From GCA-2705995 sp048267965 (GTDB taxonomy: Bacteria > Bacteroidota > Bacteroidia > Flavobacteriales_G > Salibacteraceae), in the NCBI GenBank assembly GCA_048267965.1, contig JBLWWK010000001.1, forward strand, positions 434,001 to 498,000: a stretch of 64,000 nt of DNA, given 5' to 3'. Shown piece after piece: positions 28,569 through 37,740 of the stretch; position 1 is the stretch's first letter, and each line of letters opens with the position of its first letter. A program made the translations under genes and the position numbers. The notes beneath the pieces were generated by a model that saw only the letters and a program-made list of their open reading frames with translations, did not search any database and was not told the origin of the DNA.

Positions 28569-29800
28569 TTCAAGACCTAAAGCAACGCGTATTAGAATTA
28601 GCCGATGTTTATCACACAGAAACCATTGGTATTCGCAGGCATTTACACGCCCATCCAGAACTCAGTTTTAAAGAGCACAACACTTCTGAATACATTCAGC
28701 AACAGCTCGATAAGCTCAACGTAGATTATCAACCCGGCTTTGTGCAAACAGGTATTGTAGGAACCATTACCGGCCATGCGAAGAGTAAAAAAATAACAGC
28801 ATTACGAGCCGATATCGATGCATTGCCCATTCTTGAAAAAAACAAGGTAGAGTATGCCTCTCGAAACAGCGGAGTGATGCATGCTTGCGGTCACGATGTG
28901 CACACAGCCTCACTTTTAGGAGCTATTCGAATTCTGAGCCAGTTGCGCAATGAATTAGACGGAACCGTGAAATTTCTTTTTCAACCCGGAGAAGAAGTAT
29001 TGCCAGGAGGCGCATCGTATATGATTCGAGATGGAGCATTAAGAAACCCAGAGCCTCAATCTATTTTTGGAGCCCACGTTTACCCAGATTTAGAAGTGGG
29101 TAAAGTAGGTTTTCGCCCAGGAATGTACATGGCTTCTTGTGACGAGATTTATATAACCGTAAAAGGAGTTGGCGGACACGCAGCTCTTCCGCATAAATTG
29201 GTAGATCCCGTATTAATTACCTCGCATCTTATTACCAGTTTACAGCAAATTGTGAGCAGAAATGCGTTAAGCGAAATTCCAGTAGTGCTTTCTTTTGGGA
29301 AAGTAATTGCAGAAGGAGCCACCAACGTTATACCCGATGAGGTAAAAATTGAAGGAACCTTCAGAACCATGAACGAGCGCTGGCGAGACGAAGCTCACAG
29401 AAGAATTAAAAAACTGGTGCTAGAACTTTGCCAATCCATGGGCGGAAGCGCAGAAATCGAAATCAGAAAAGGGTATCCTTACCTTGAAAACAATCCAGAG
29501 TTAACCCAAAATGCAAAAAGTTGGGCCATAGAATTGTTAGGCGAAGAAAACGTAGTTGACTTAGATTTGCGCATGACAGCTGAAGATTTTGCCTATTACA
29601 CGCAAGAAATGCCCGCTTGTTTTTACCGATTAGGAACCCGTAACAATGCTAAAAACATTAATTCAGGTTTACATACACCTACCTTCGATGTAGACGAAGA
29701 TGTGTTGAGAACGGCTCCTGCCTTAATGGCTTGGTTGGCGATTAAAGAGCTAGAAAACCAACAACCTTTTAACGCTTTAGAATATTACAAAACCAAATAA
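28565..29800 (+). CDS. M20-family amidohydrolase (N-acyl-amino-acid/hippurate hydrolase type)
   Basis: 411 residues. Metal-binding blocks HACGHDVHTASLLGA, FQPGEEVLPGGASYM and the C-terminal ligand region RMTAEDFAYY place it in the M20D aminoacylase group. It likely releases amino acids from N-acyl conjugates. Translationally coupled to the half-size permease upstream by a 4-nt overlap, suggesting uptake or export linked to hydrolysis. Confidence 0.92.
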   Translation: MIQDLKQRVLELADVYHTETIGIRRHLHAHPELSFKEHNTSEYIQQQLDKLNVDYQPGFVQTGIVGTITGHAKSKKITALRADIDALPILEKNKVEYASRNSGVMHACGHDVHTASLLGAIRILSQLRNELDGTVKFLFQPGEEVLPGGASYMIRDGALRNPEPQSIFGAHVYPDLEVGKVGFRPGMYMASCDEIYITVKGVGGHAALPHKLVDPVLITSHLITSLQQIVSRNALSEIPVVLSFGKVIAEGATNVIPDEVKIEGTFRTMNERWRDEAHRRIKKLVLELCQSMGGSAEIEIRKGYPYLENNPELTQNAKSWAIELLGEENVVDLDLRMTAEDFAYYTQEMPACFYRLGTRNNAKNINSGLHTPTFDVDEDVLRTAPALMAWLAIKELENQQPFNALEYYKTK

Positions 29801-29810
29801 ATAGTAAACA

Positions 29811-30320
29811 ATGAAAGTTTCAAAAATGCTAACCGTAGCTGCCCTAGCTGCCGCTACTTTGTCTGCTTGCACTAATCCAAAAGAGCAAGAAAAAAAACAA
29901 CTAGAAGAAAAAGTGATGGCGGTTCACGATGAGGTGATGCCTAAAATGGGAACCATCCGCAACTTGCAAAACACATTAAAAGGTATGGTGGCAACCGAAA
30001 TGGAAGACACTGCATCTATCGATTCAGCCATGATTACAATGGCAGAAACTCATCAGCAAGCACTAGAAGATGCTCACAACGCTATGATGGATTGGATGGC
30101 AGCTTACAACCCACCCACGGCAGAACAAACTGCAGAAGACGCAGTTAATTACTTACAAGAGCAAGAAGTTTCGGTAAACGAAATGGCTACTCAAATGAAA
30201 ACAGCTATTAGCGAAGCAACTGCTTTTGTAGAGAAAAACGGTGGTACAATTTCTGAATCTAACAACGATGAGCACAATCATGAAGAACACAACCATCACG
30301 AAGGTCACAATCATCACTAA
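29811..30320 (+). CDS. Lipoprotein with His-rich metal-binding-like tail
   Basis: 169 residues. Lipobox LSAC with lipidated Cys20. Then a helical, Met/Ala/Glu-rich body (about 25-150) and a C-terminal tail dense in His, Asn and Glu (about 152-169, HNHEEHNHHEGHNHH). The tail resembles copper-, nickel- or zinc-binding tails. It lies directly upstream of SCO1 and cytochrome c genes, consistent with copper handling at the cell envelope (inference). The last 41 nt encode the SCO1 N-terminus in another frame. Confidence 0.75.
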   Translation: MKVSKMLTVAALAAATLSACTNPKEQEKKQLEEKVMAVHDEVMPKMGTIRNLQNTLKGMVATEMEDTASIDSAMITMAETHQQALEDAHNAMMDWMAAYNPPTAEQTAEDAVNYLQEQEVSVNEMATQMKTAISEATAFVEKNGGTISESNNDEHNHEEHNHHEGHNHH

Positions 30321-30954
30321 GTTATTGGCCGTTGTTTTACTTGCTCTTACCAGTATTTCTTGTGTAGAAGAAAAGAAAGAACTTCCTTATTTCGGGAGTA
30401 TAGAGGTGCTGAAGCAAGACGAAAATGGCGAAGATTACATCGATACGGTTTATAACCAAATTGATGATTTCGAGTTTATCGACCAAGACAGTAACATCAT
30501 AACGGCAGAAACCGTGAAAGGAAAAGTGTACGTAGTAGACTTTTTCTTTACTTCTTGCCCTACGATTTGCCCAAAAATGAAACAACAAATGCTTCGCATT
30601 TACGATGAGTTTGAAGGCAATAATCAAGTGGTGTTGTTATCTCACTCTATCGACTTAAGAAACGATACTGTTCCTAAATTGAAGCGCTATGCAGAGAAAT
30701 TAGAAATAGAAACCGAACGTTGGCACTTAATGACGGGAACCAAAGACGGTATTTATTCTATTGCTGAAGAGTACATTCTTCCGGCTCAAGAAGACGATGC
30801 CGCTCCAGGGGGGTATTTACATAGCGGTCAGTTCGTTTTAATGGATGGCAATCATCATATTCGCGGATATTACGATGGTACGGTTCCTACCGATGTAGAC
30901 TTGTTAATGAAAGACATAAAAGTCTTGTTAAAAGAAACCAATGCGCATAAATAG
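30280..30954 (+). CDS. SCO1/SenC family copper chaperone lipoprotein
   Basis: About 224 residues from ATG 30280, which gives a lipoprotein signal (ALTSISC, Cys28); an earlier start at 30241 would only lengthen the N-terminus. Thioredoxin fold with the copper-binding FFFTSCPTICPKM motif (Cys93, Cys97) and a downstream His in YLHSGQFVLMD. SCO proteins deliver copper to the CuA site of cytochrome oxidase. The start overlaps the His-rich lipoprotein by 41 nt. Cytochrome c follows after 6 nt. Confidence 0.9.
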   Translation: MKNTTITKVTIITKLLAVVLLALTSISCVEEKKELPYFGSIEVLKQDENGEDYIDTVYNQIDDFEFIDQDSNIITAETVKGKVYVVDFFFTSCPTICPKMKQQMLRIYDEFEGNNQVVLLSHSIDLRNDTVPKLKRYAEKLEIETERWHLMTGTKDGIYSIAEEYILPAQEDDAAPGGYLHSGQFVLMDGNHHIRGYYDGTVPTDVDLLMKDIKVLLKETNAHK

Positions 30955-30960
30955 CCAGGT

Positions 30961-31365
30961 ATGAAATGGAGAGTGATTGTAATTTTGGCTATCGCAGTAA
31001 CGGTGATTTTTTTGGTATTAAGAACCTGCACTGCACCGCCCAACCAAGGCCAGCGCTTGTATGCTTCTAAATGTGCATCTTGCCACATGGATAGCGGAAA
31101 AGGGCTAGGTAAGGCGATTCCGCCATTGGCTAACGCAGATTATTTGATGAAAAATCGAGAGAAATTTGCATGTATTGTGAGAAATGGCCAACACGATACC
31201 ATTGTGGTAAATGGCGTGCAATACGATACACCAATGGATGGTTTTCCTACCTTAACCGAAATACAAATCACCAACATTGCTAACTACGTATATTCTTCTT
31301 GGGGAAACCAAGCAGAAGAATTTACAGTAAGAGAAATTGAAGAACAGTTAAAAAACTGTGATTAA
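30961..31365 (+). CDS. Small membrane-anchored c-type cytochrome
   Basis: 134 residues. An N-terminal hydrophobic segment (residues 4-20) followed by Cys23 could act as signal anchor or lipobox. Heme-binding CASCH (Cys38, Cys41, His42), PPLANADYLM and a candidate axial Met in DTPMDGFPTLTEIQ. Class I monoheme cytochrome. With SCO1 and the His-rich lipoprotein it forms a respiratory/copper unit. Confidence 0.9.
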   Translation: MKWRVIVILAIAVTVIFLVLRTCTAPPNQGQRLYASKCASCHMDSGKGLGKAIPPLANADYLMKNREKFACIVRNGQHDTIVVNGVQYDTPMDGFPTLTEIQITNIANYVYSSWGNQAEEFTVREIEEQLKNCD

Positions 31366-31379
31366 ATCAATTGAAACCT

Positions 31380-31387
31380 TACTTTTG
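31380..31387 (+). promoter_or_regulatory. -7 box of the 34-residue gene
   Basis: TACTTTTG, exact consensus, 32 nt before ATG 31419; it sits 15 nt after the cytochrome stop and gives the small gene its own transcript. Confidence 0.6.
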
Positions 31388-31418
31388 TTACATCGATAAA
31401 CCCTAAAAACTAAAGAAG

Positions 31419-31523
31419 ATGTTTAAAGATATGTTTGAAGAGACTACAGTAGGCTTTGGAGTATTCTACACTGTTTTATGCCTTATCGTTATGTCTTTGA
31501 TTATTGCAGGATTTCTCAGCTAA
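31419..31523 (+). CDS. 34-residue single-span membrane protein
   Basis: ATG to TAA of 35 codons. The product starts MFKDMFEETTVGFG and has one hydrophobic span (VFYTVLCLIVMSLIIAGFL, about residues 15-33). A perfect -7 box lies upstream and a strong terminator 32 nt downstream, so it forms a complete monocistronic unit. Family not recognised. It could be a small subunit or assembly factor of a respiratory complex, given the SCO1/cytochrome neighbours, but this is a guess. Confidence 0.7.
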   Translation: MFKDMFEETTVGFGVFYTVLCLIVMSLIIAGFLS

Positions 31524-31554
31524 CGAAAGCTGATCTCAATACAAGTTTTTTTAT

Positions 31555-31588
31555 AAGGTACACGAAAAAATTCGCTGTGCCTTTTTTT
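31555..31588 (+). terminator. Terminator after the 34-residue gene
   Basis: AAGGTACA.../TGTGCCTT stem (one G-T pair position) with a 12-14 nt loop and a T7 tail. Confidence 0.85.
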
Positions 31589-31661
31589 GTTTAAACGAAA
31601 CGGATATCTGTGAAATCCGTTAACTAACATCTAAACAACAAAACCTGAATCTATTATTAGT

Positions 31662-34616
31662 ATGAAACAACCTTTCTATTTTTTGCTTATGGCAAGTTTA
31701 TTACTTTTTTCTTGTCAGTCTGAACAAGGAAAAAAAGGAACCACTAAATACTCTACCCAATCAGGAACTGACGCCAACGGGTACACTTACGAGTATGTAG
31801 AGAACGATCCAATGAACGTTCGCATCTATACCTTAGAAAACGGATTAAAAGTCTATTTAACCGTTAATAAAGACGCTCCAAGAATTCAAACGTTAATTCC
31901 GATTAAAGCGGGTTCTACTTACGATCCGAAAGATAACACCGGGTTAGCACACTACTTAGAGCACATGGTTTTTAAAGGAACCGAGCGCTTAGGAACCGTA
32001 AGTTGGGAAAAAGAAGCTCCGTTACTTGAGCTAATCGCAGAAAAGTACGAAGAGCATAAAGCCACTAACGATCCAGAAGAAAAGAAGAGAATTTATGCTC
32101 AAATCGATAGCATTTCTCAAGAAGCTTCAAAATATGCCGTAGCCAACGAATACGATAAAATGGTTTCTGAATTAGGAGCTAAAGGAACCAACGCCTTTAC
32201 TTCTAACGAGAAAACAGTATATATCAACGATATTCCTACCACAGAACTAGAGAGATGGGTACGTTTAGAGCGTGAGCGTTTCGGTAGTTTGGTACTTCGT
32301 TTATTTCACACAGAGCTAGAAGCGGTTTACGAAGAGTTTAACATTGGTCAAGATAACGACAACAGAAAGCTATTCTTCACCATTTTAGAAAATCTTTTCC
32401 CCACTCACCCTTACGGGCAGCAAACTACCATTGGTACTAGTGAGCACTTGAAAAATCCTTCAATGAGAAAGATTCAAGAATACTGGGAAACGTACTACGT
32501 GCCTAACAACATGGCTATTTGTTTATCGGGTGATTTAAATTTTGAAGAAACCATCAAAATCATCGATCAATACTGGGGAGATTTAAAACCTTCAGAGAAA
32601 TTACCAGAACATTCTTTCCCTAAAGAAGAACCCATTACGGCTCCTATCGAAATGGAAGTGTATGGTCCAGATAAAGAAGCTGTAGCTCTTGTGTTTAGAA
32701 CCGAAGGCTTAAACTCTAAAGAATACATGATGGCTGATATCATCAGCTCAATGCTTTCAAATGGTCAAGCAGGTTTATTCGATATCGAATTAAAGCAAAA
32801 GCAAAAAGCATTACGCCCAGCAGCCTTTGTAATGGGAATGAAAGAATATTCTGCCTTCTTTATGCAGGCTAGTCCGGTAGAAGGAACCACTCTTGAAGAA
32901 ACCAAAGAATTACTGTTAGCTGAGCTAGATAAAATCAGAAAAGGTGAATTCGAAGATTGGATGTTACCAGCCATTATCAATAATTACCAGTTGAGCGAAA
33001 TGCGCCAGTTAGAATCTAACTACAGAGCCTACGCAATGATGGAAGCATTTACCAACGAAATGCCTTGGGAAGATGCCGTTTCTTACTTATCAAGAATGGA
33101 TGAAATTACCAAAGAAGAAGTGGTAGCGTATGCCAACAAAACGTTTGATAACAACTACGTAACGGTTTACAAAAGAACAGGAACCGACTCTACAGTAGCT
33201 AAGGTTGAAAAACCACAAATTACACCAGTAAGTGTAAACCGTGATTCTATTTCTAGCTTCTATGCAGATTTTCAAACATGGCCAACCGCAAGTTTAGAGC
33301 CTGCATTTATCAATTATGATGAAAAAATCGAAAAATCATCTTTAAAGTCAGATGTAGAGTTCGCTTACATTAAAAACAATTCTAACGAATTGGCTAAAGT
33401 TATCTATGTAATCGATATGGGTAAAAACCACGATTTAGACATGGCTTTAGCAGTAAGTTACCTAGATTATTTAGGTACTTCAAAGTATTCGGCAGAAGAA
33501 ATTCAGCAAGAATTCTACAAGCTAGGATTGAAAAAAGGCGTAAACGTAGGAGCCAATCGTTCTTACATTTATGTTGATGGTTTAGAGAAAAACATGGACG
33601 AAGGTCTTCAACTTCTTGAGCATTTATTAGCAGATGCGCAGCCAGATACAGCAGCTTACGAACGCTTTGTTCAAGGTATCTTAAAAGAAAGAGCCAACAA
33701 AAAGCTAGACAAAGGTTCTATCTTACAAGGAGCCATGAACTCGTATGCACGTTACGGTGATAACTCTCCCTACAAGCACATTCTTGCAGAGAATGAATTG
33801 TTACAGAAAGATCCAGCGTCTTTAACCAATAAAATTCACCAACTGTTCGATTACAAACACAGAGTATTCTATTACGGAACTCAGTCTATCGATCAAGCTA
33901 AAGAATTGGTTACCGCTCATCATGCTATCAAAGACGAGTTAAAAGAGTACCCGGCTCCTACTGAATTTACCATTAGAACTCCAGAGAAAAACGAAATTTT
34001 TGTAGTAGACCACGACATGGTTCAAGCAGAAATTTTATTAGTAGCTAACGAAGGCGATTTCGACCCAGCACTTATGCCAAGCGTACAGTTGTTTAACGAG
34101 TACTTTGGTGGCGGAATGGGATCTGTAGTTTTTCAAGAAATTCGTGAAGCAAAAGGCTTGGCTTACTCAACCTATGCCGCTTACGGAACTCCGTCTACAG
34201 CAGATAAACCGTACTACATTATTGGTTACTTAGGCACCCAAGGAGACAAAATGAATGGCGCATTAAACGAGTTACTTAACTTAATGAACGATATGCCAAT
34301 TTCAGAAGGGAAACTAACTCAAGCTAAAATGGCCATTCGCAGTAAAATCGAATCAGAGAGAATTATCAAAGATCAAGTGTACTTTAACTGGTTATCTAAC
34401 CAAGATAGAGGCATTGATCACGATTACAGAAAAGATGTTTACAACTTTGCTGGCGATGCAACCATGAACGACCTTACCGGATTCTTCAACGAATACGTAA
34501 AAGGCAGCAACTACAGCATTATGGTGCTCGGTAATATCGAAATGTTAGATATCGAAGGTCTTAAGAAGTTCGGTAATGTTACAGAGCTTACTAAAGAGCA
34601 AGTTTTCGGGTACTAA
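31662..34616 (+). CDS. M16-family zinc peptidase lipoprotein
   Basis: 984 residues with lipobox (LLLFSC, Cys18), so membrane-anchored facing the periplasm. The inverted zinc motif HYLEHMVFKG (HxxEH, about residues 97-101) marks the active N-terminal M16 domain. The C-terminal half repeats the fold without the motif (pitrilysin/insulinase type architecture). Likely degrades peptides in the periplasm. Monocistronic, ending in a terminator. Confidence 0.92.
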   Translation: MKQPFYFLLMASLLLFSCQSEQGKKGTTKYSTQSGTDANGYTYEYVENDPMNVRIYTLENGLKVYLTVNKDAPRIQTLIPIKAGSTYDPKDNTGLAHYLEHMVFKGTERLGTVSWEKEAPLLELIAEKYEEHKATNDPEEKKRIYAQIDSISQEASKYAVANEYDKMVSELGAKGTNAFTSNEKTVYINDIPTTELERWVRLERERFGSLVLRLFHTELEAVYEEFNIGQDNDNRKLFFTILENLFPTHPYGQQTTIGTSEHLKNPSMRKIQEYWETYYVPNNMAICLSGDLNFEETIKIIDQYWGDLKPSEKLPEHSFPKEEPITAPIEMEVYGPDKEAVALVFRTEGLNSKEYMMADIISSMLSNGQAGLFDIELKQKQKALRPAAFVMGMKEYSAFFMQASPVEGTTLEETKELLLAELDKIRKGEFEDWMLPAIINNYQLSEMRQLESNYRAYAMMEAFTNEMPWEDAVSYLSRMDEITKEEVVAYANKTFDNNYVTVYKRTGTDSTVAKVEKPQITPVSVNRDSISSFYADFQTWPTASLEPAFINYDEKIEKSSLKSDVEFAYIKNNSNELAKVIYVIDMGKNHDLDMALAVSYLDYLGTSKYSAEEIQQEFYKLGLKKGVNVGANRSYIYVDGLEKNMDEGLQLLEHLLADAQPDTAAYERFVQGILKERANKKLDKGSILQGAMNSYARYGDNSPYKHILAENELLQKDPASLTNKIHQLFDYKHRVFYYGTQSIDQAKELVTAHHAIKDELKEYPAPTEFTIRTPEKNEIFVVDHDMVQAEILLVANEGDFDPALMPSVQLFNEYFGGGMGSVVFQEIREAKGLAYSTYAAYGTPSTADKPYYIIGYLGTQGDKMNGALNELLNLMNDMPISEGKLTQAKMAIRSKIESERIIKDQVYFNWLSNQDRGIDHDYRKDVYNFAGDATMNDLTGFFNEYVKGSNYSIMVLGNIEMLDIEGLKKFGNVTELTKEQVFGY

Positions 34617-34640
34617 ACAAACCGAATTCAATAACTATAT

Positions 34641-34674
34641 AAACCGTCTTAGTGTAGGCTAAGGCGGTTTTTTT
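34641..34674 (+). terminator. Terminator of the M16 peptidase gene
   Basis: AAACCGtCTTA.../TAAGgCGGTTT hairpin followed by T tract, about 25 nt after the stop. Confidence 0.85.
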
Positions 34675-34907
34675 ATGTCCTTTTTCTTCTTTTTTTCGGT
34701 AGGATCCGATTTACACAATTGTGGAGAAAACCAATGATAACTCGACTCAGAGTGCTAGTAAATCGCTTGGTGGATGATCATCAGATTAATCAACTACCCA
34801 ACCAATAAGAAGGTGAAGTTTTTAAACGTTTTCGAGTTCAATTTTAGTTAGAAGATGAAGTTTCTCAGAAACACCTATAAATTCTTGTAAAGAAAAAACC
34901 TAAAAAC
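34675..34907. other. Gene-free stretch with one near copy of the iterated word
   Basis: No coding frame or RNA recognised. TCGGTAGGATCCGA (34696-34709, one base different from the extended palindromic form) lies 20 nt after the preceding terminator. Confidence 0.45.
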
Positions 34908-34939
34908 AAAAAAGCCAATCGCATCGCGATTGGCTTTTT
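34908..34939 (-). terminator. Terminator of the TonB-dependent receptor gene
   Basis: AAGCCAATCGCatcGCGATTGGCTT hairpin with A/T tracts on both sides; 29 nt beyond the receptor stop on the minus strand. Confidence 0.9.
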
Positions 34940-34967
34940 ATAAAATCTAATAACTACTAAAATTCGA

Positions 34968-37532
34968 TTAGAACTTGATGGTTAGCCCTAACAAGAAATT
35001 GATTTCTGCTTGCGGAAACAAGGCCTTTTCAAAGTAGTGAACATCGTTAGGGTCTTGTGTATTTATTTCAGTATCTCTTTCTGCGTAGATATCTGAACCG
35101 GTTGCTGGTCCCCAAGCTTGGTCTGGATGGCGGAAACGGTAAATCCAGCCGTTGCTAGAATACAGCTCGCTAAATAAGTTTCTCACCAAAAGATTTACGC
35201 CAATTTCTTTCGCAAATGAATTTTTAATGGTGTAGTTCAATCGTAAGTCGTTTACGAAATAAGCATCCAGTTTTCTTAAATCGCTAGAGCTGTTGTCTAA
35301 GAACTGCTCACCAACGTATTTAGAGATCAAAGCAATTTGAAAGAAGTCGGTCTTTCGACTCGATCGGTTGGCAAAATAGCCATCAAAAGTTGCTTCAAAA
35401 GTGTTCGAGGCAATTACATTAGGCGAAAAAGAGATATCAGTATTCGAGTAATCAATAGAAGTAGCAGTTGGGTAGTTGTCGCCATCCCAAGAGTAAATCT
35501 TCTGCGTATACGAATCGATTTTGTTACGGCTAAAAGTGGCGTTGGCCATCCACTTAAACCATTTTACTGGTTGGTAAGCACCTTCTATTTCAACACCCGC
35601 TCGGTAACTTTTATCTACATTTTGACGAATTGCGGATCCTACATCATTCACCTCACCCGTTAACACAAGTTGGTTGTCGTAATCCATAAAGTAGAAATTT
35701 ACGCCCGCTTCGTATTTTGTATCTTTTCTTTTGTAACCCAATTCGTAATCGTAAAGCGTTTCGTGAGTAGGCTTCCCTACACCTAAAGCACGATCGATAT
35801 AATCGTTTCTTCTTGGCTCGCGGTTACCAACAGAAAAAGAAGCATATACTGCATCTTTATTGGTAATGTTGGCAAAAACACCCGCTTTAGGATTAAAAAA
35901 TCCGAGTTGATCGTCTACATCGTAAGTGGTTAAATCGTTGTCTACTCCGCTGGTAGAATAATCAACCATTCGGTACTGTAAATCGGCAAAAACACTCACA
36001 TTTTTTGTGATGTCGTACATAACCCTACCGTAAATGTTTACATCGGTTTTGCGGCTGTTTCCCTCGTACCAATTGTAACCTTCTACACTATTTGATGCAT
36101 ATTGAGCCCATTTTATTTCTCCAAAGTGCTTGCCTTCATACACGTTGGCACCACCGCCAACAGTAGCATGTAGCTTTTTATGTTTGTATTGTAAAGAGAA
36201 AATACCACCAAAGAAATCGTTGTCTAACCACCTGCGCTGAATCAAATTCGTTTCTTGAAGAGTATCGTTGCCGATAATAACATCGTTTAAGCCGTAGCTA
36301 GAAAATTTCTGAGGACCATTAAAGATGTCTAAATTGTAGCGATTGCCTTTATACTCTTCGTAATATCCTTCGCCTTTTGTGTAGTGCAAAGCGGTAGTTA
36401 ACTCGAACCGATCGCTCAGTTTACGCATGTAATGCAATTGATAATGCGTTTGGTTATAATTGTCTACTTGATCTGGATAATTGTACGGATTATACGTACG
36501 GTTGCCTTTATCAAGTTTTGATTGTGGAACCCCATACCACGCTTGATATGTGCGTTCGTGACCACTGAAAGTGATAAACTTTAAGTGCGATTTATCGGTG
36601 ATTTTACCCGCGCTTAAGTAATAAGAGCGAAGTTCAGAGGTAGCTCTATCGATGTAACCGTCTGAAGTGATTTGAGACAAACGGCCATCTACATAATATT
36701 GACCATTGATTAATCCTGTTCCAAATTCTGCGGTGTGTTTAATGGTGTTAAAAGATCCGAAAGCGCCACTGTAACTTCCGTAAGCATCTCTTTTTGTATC
36801 AAAAGTGTTGAGGTTAACGGTTGCGCCAAAAGCTCCGGCACCGTTGGTACTGGTTCCTACCCCTCGTTGAATTTGAACACTACTTACGCTACTTGCAAAA
36901 TCAGGCATGTTCACCCAGAAAGTTCCCTGAGATTCGGCATCGTTTACCGGAATACCGTTAATGGTTACGTTTATTCTGGTAGGATCGGATCCGCGAATTC
37001 TCAAGCCTGTGTAACCAACGCCACCACCAGCATTGCTAGTAGTTACAACAGAGGTTGCTTGATCTAAAAGTATGGGTAAATCTTGACCATTGTTGATTTT
37101 ATCGAGCTCTTCGGCTTTAAATTCTTGGTGAGGAATAGGTGTTTTTTCCTGAGCACGAGTGGCAGAAACTACAACTTCATCGAAGTTAATGGCGTTGCTC
37201 TCAAGCTGAACACTACCATTAATGCTGCCGTTGTCTACCATCGTAAACTTTTTGGTTACTGTTGAATACCCCAACAATTGGTACGTAACGGTGTACTCGC
37301 CCGGAAAAAGTTGTTGACTAAAACTACCATACTCATTGGTAGTAATACTCGTTACCACGTTAGAATCTACCCTAAACTGAATTACCACTCCTGGTAACGA
37401 TTGGTTAGAGGTATTGGTAACAAAACCAGAAATTACACCTTGCCGAGGCATGGGTAGTTGAGCCCAAATGGCCGATGAAAGAAAGAAAAACGAGAGAAGG
37501 AAAACGGAAAAAATAGCTCCTTGTCTTTTCAT
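34968..37532 (-). CDS. TonB-dependent outer-membrane receptor, probably for thiamine
   Basis: 854 residues from ATG 37532; an in-frame start 11 codons earlier would spoil the signal peptide (ends AIWA-Q). Order: carboxypeptidase-regulatory-like domain (about 30-115), TonB plug (about 120-235, EEVVVSATRA-type box, TGLRIRGSDPTRINVTING and GVGTSTNGAGAFGATVN), then a 22-strand barrel ending in ...LGLTIKF. A TPP riboswitch lies in its leader, so the gene is turned down when thiamine diphosphate is plentiful; the natural cargo is thiamine or a precursor. This inference comes from regulation, not from the protein sequence. Confidence 0.9.
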   Translation of the reverse strand: MKRQGAIFSVFLLSFFFLSSAIWAQLPMPRQGVISGFVTNTSNQSLPGVVIQFRVDSNVVTSITTNEYGSFSQQLFPGEYTVTYQLLGYSTVTKKFTMVDNGSINGSVQLESNAINFDEVVVSATRAQEKTPIPHQEFKAEELDKINNGQDLPILLDQATSVVTTSNAGGGVGYTGLRIRGSDPTRINVTINGIPVNDAESQGTFWVNMPDFASSVSSVQIQRGVGTSTNGAGAFGATVNLNTFDTKRDAYGSYSGAFGSFNTIKHTAEFGTGLINGQYYVDGRLSQITSDGYIDRATSELRSYYLSAGKITDKSHLKFITFSGHERTYQAWYGVPQSKLDKGNRTYNPYNYPDQVDNYNQTHYQLHYMRKLSDRFELTTALHYTKGEGYYEEYKGNRYNLDIFNGPQKFSSYGLNDVIIGNDTLQETNLIQRRWLDNDFFGGIFSLQYKHKKLHATVGGGANVYEGKHFGEIKWAQYASNSVEGYNWYEGNSRKTDVNIYGRVMYDITKNVSVFADLQYRMVDYSTSGVDNDLTTYDVDDQLGFFNPKAGVFANITNKDAVYASFSVGNREPRRNDYIDRALGVGKPTHETLYDYELGYKRKDTKYEAGVNFYFMDYDNQLVLTGEVNDVGSAIRQNVDKSYRAGVEIEGAYQPVKWFKWMANATFSRNKIDSYTQKIYSWDGDNYPTATSIDYSNTDISFSPNVIASNTFEATFDGYFANRSSRKTDFFQIALISKYVGEQFLDNSSSDLRKLDAYFVNDLRLNYTIKNSFAKEIGVNLLVRNLFSELYSSNGWIYRFRHPDQAWGPATGSDIYAERDTEINTQDPNDVHYFEKALFPQAEINFLLGLTIKF

Positions 37533-37605
37533 GATAGCATGATTTTGACAGAAAAACTGGGGCAATTTCCCTCTGATTAATTAATAGTTTAAATAAAATA
37601 AAAAC

Positions 37606-37703
37606 CCTAAATAGTACCTACGCCAGCATTACCCGGATCAGGTTGCACTCCTTGAAAGGAGCATGGGTATAATCTCAGCCGCACACGCAGCACCCCATGA
37701 GAT
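37606..37703 (-). promoter_or_regulatory. TPP riboswitch (THI element)
   Basis: Read on the minus strand, the conserved blocks appear in order: GGGGTGC, GGCTGAGATTATACCC, a variable hairpin (GCTCCTTTCAAGGAGT), ACCTGATCCGGGTAATG and CTGGCGTAGG. These are the pyrimidine- and pyrophosphate-sensing helices of the TPP aptamer. It starts right after a perfect -7 box and lies about 75 nt upstream of the receptor ATG. No intrinsic terminator is seen between aptamer and ATG, so control is probably translational. Confidence 0.96.
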
Positions 37704-37707
37704 GGCG

Positions 37708-37715
37708 CAAAGTTA
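37708..37715 (-). promoter_or_regulatory. -7 box of the riboswitch-receptor transcript
   Basis: CAAAGTTA on plus is TAACTTTG on the coding strand, an exact match; the predicted start falls at the first base of the riboswitch. Confidence 0.7.
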
Positions 37716-37740
37716 ATTTTAAATAAATGAGAAGTGCAAG

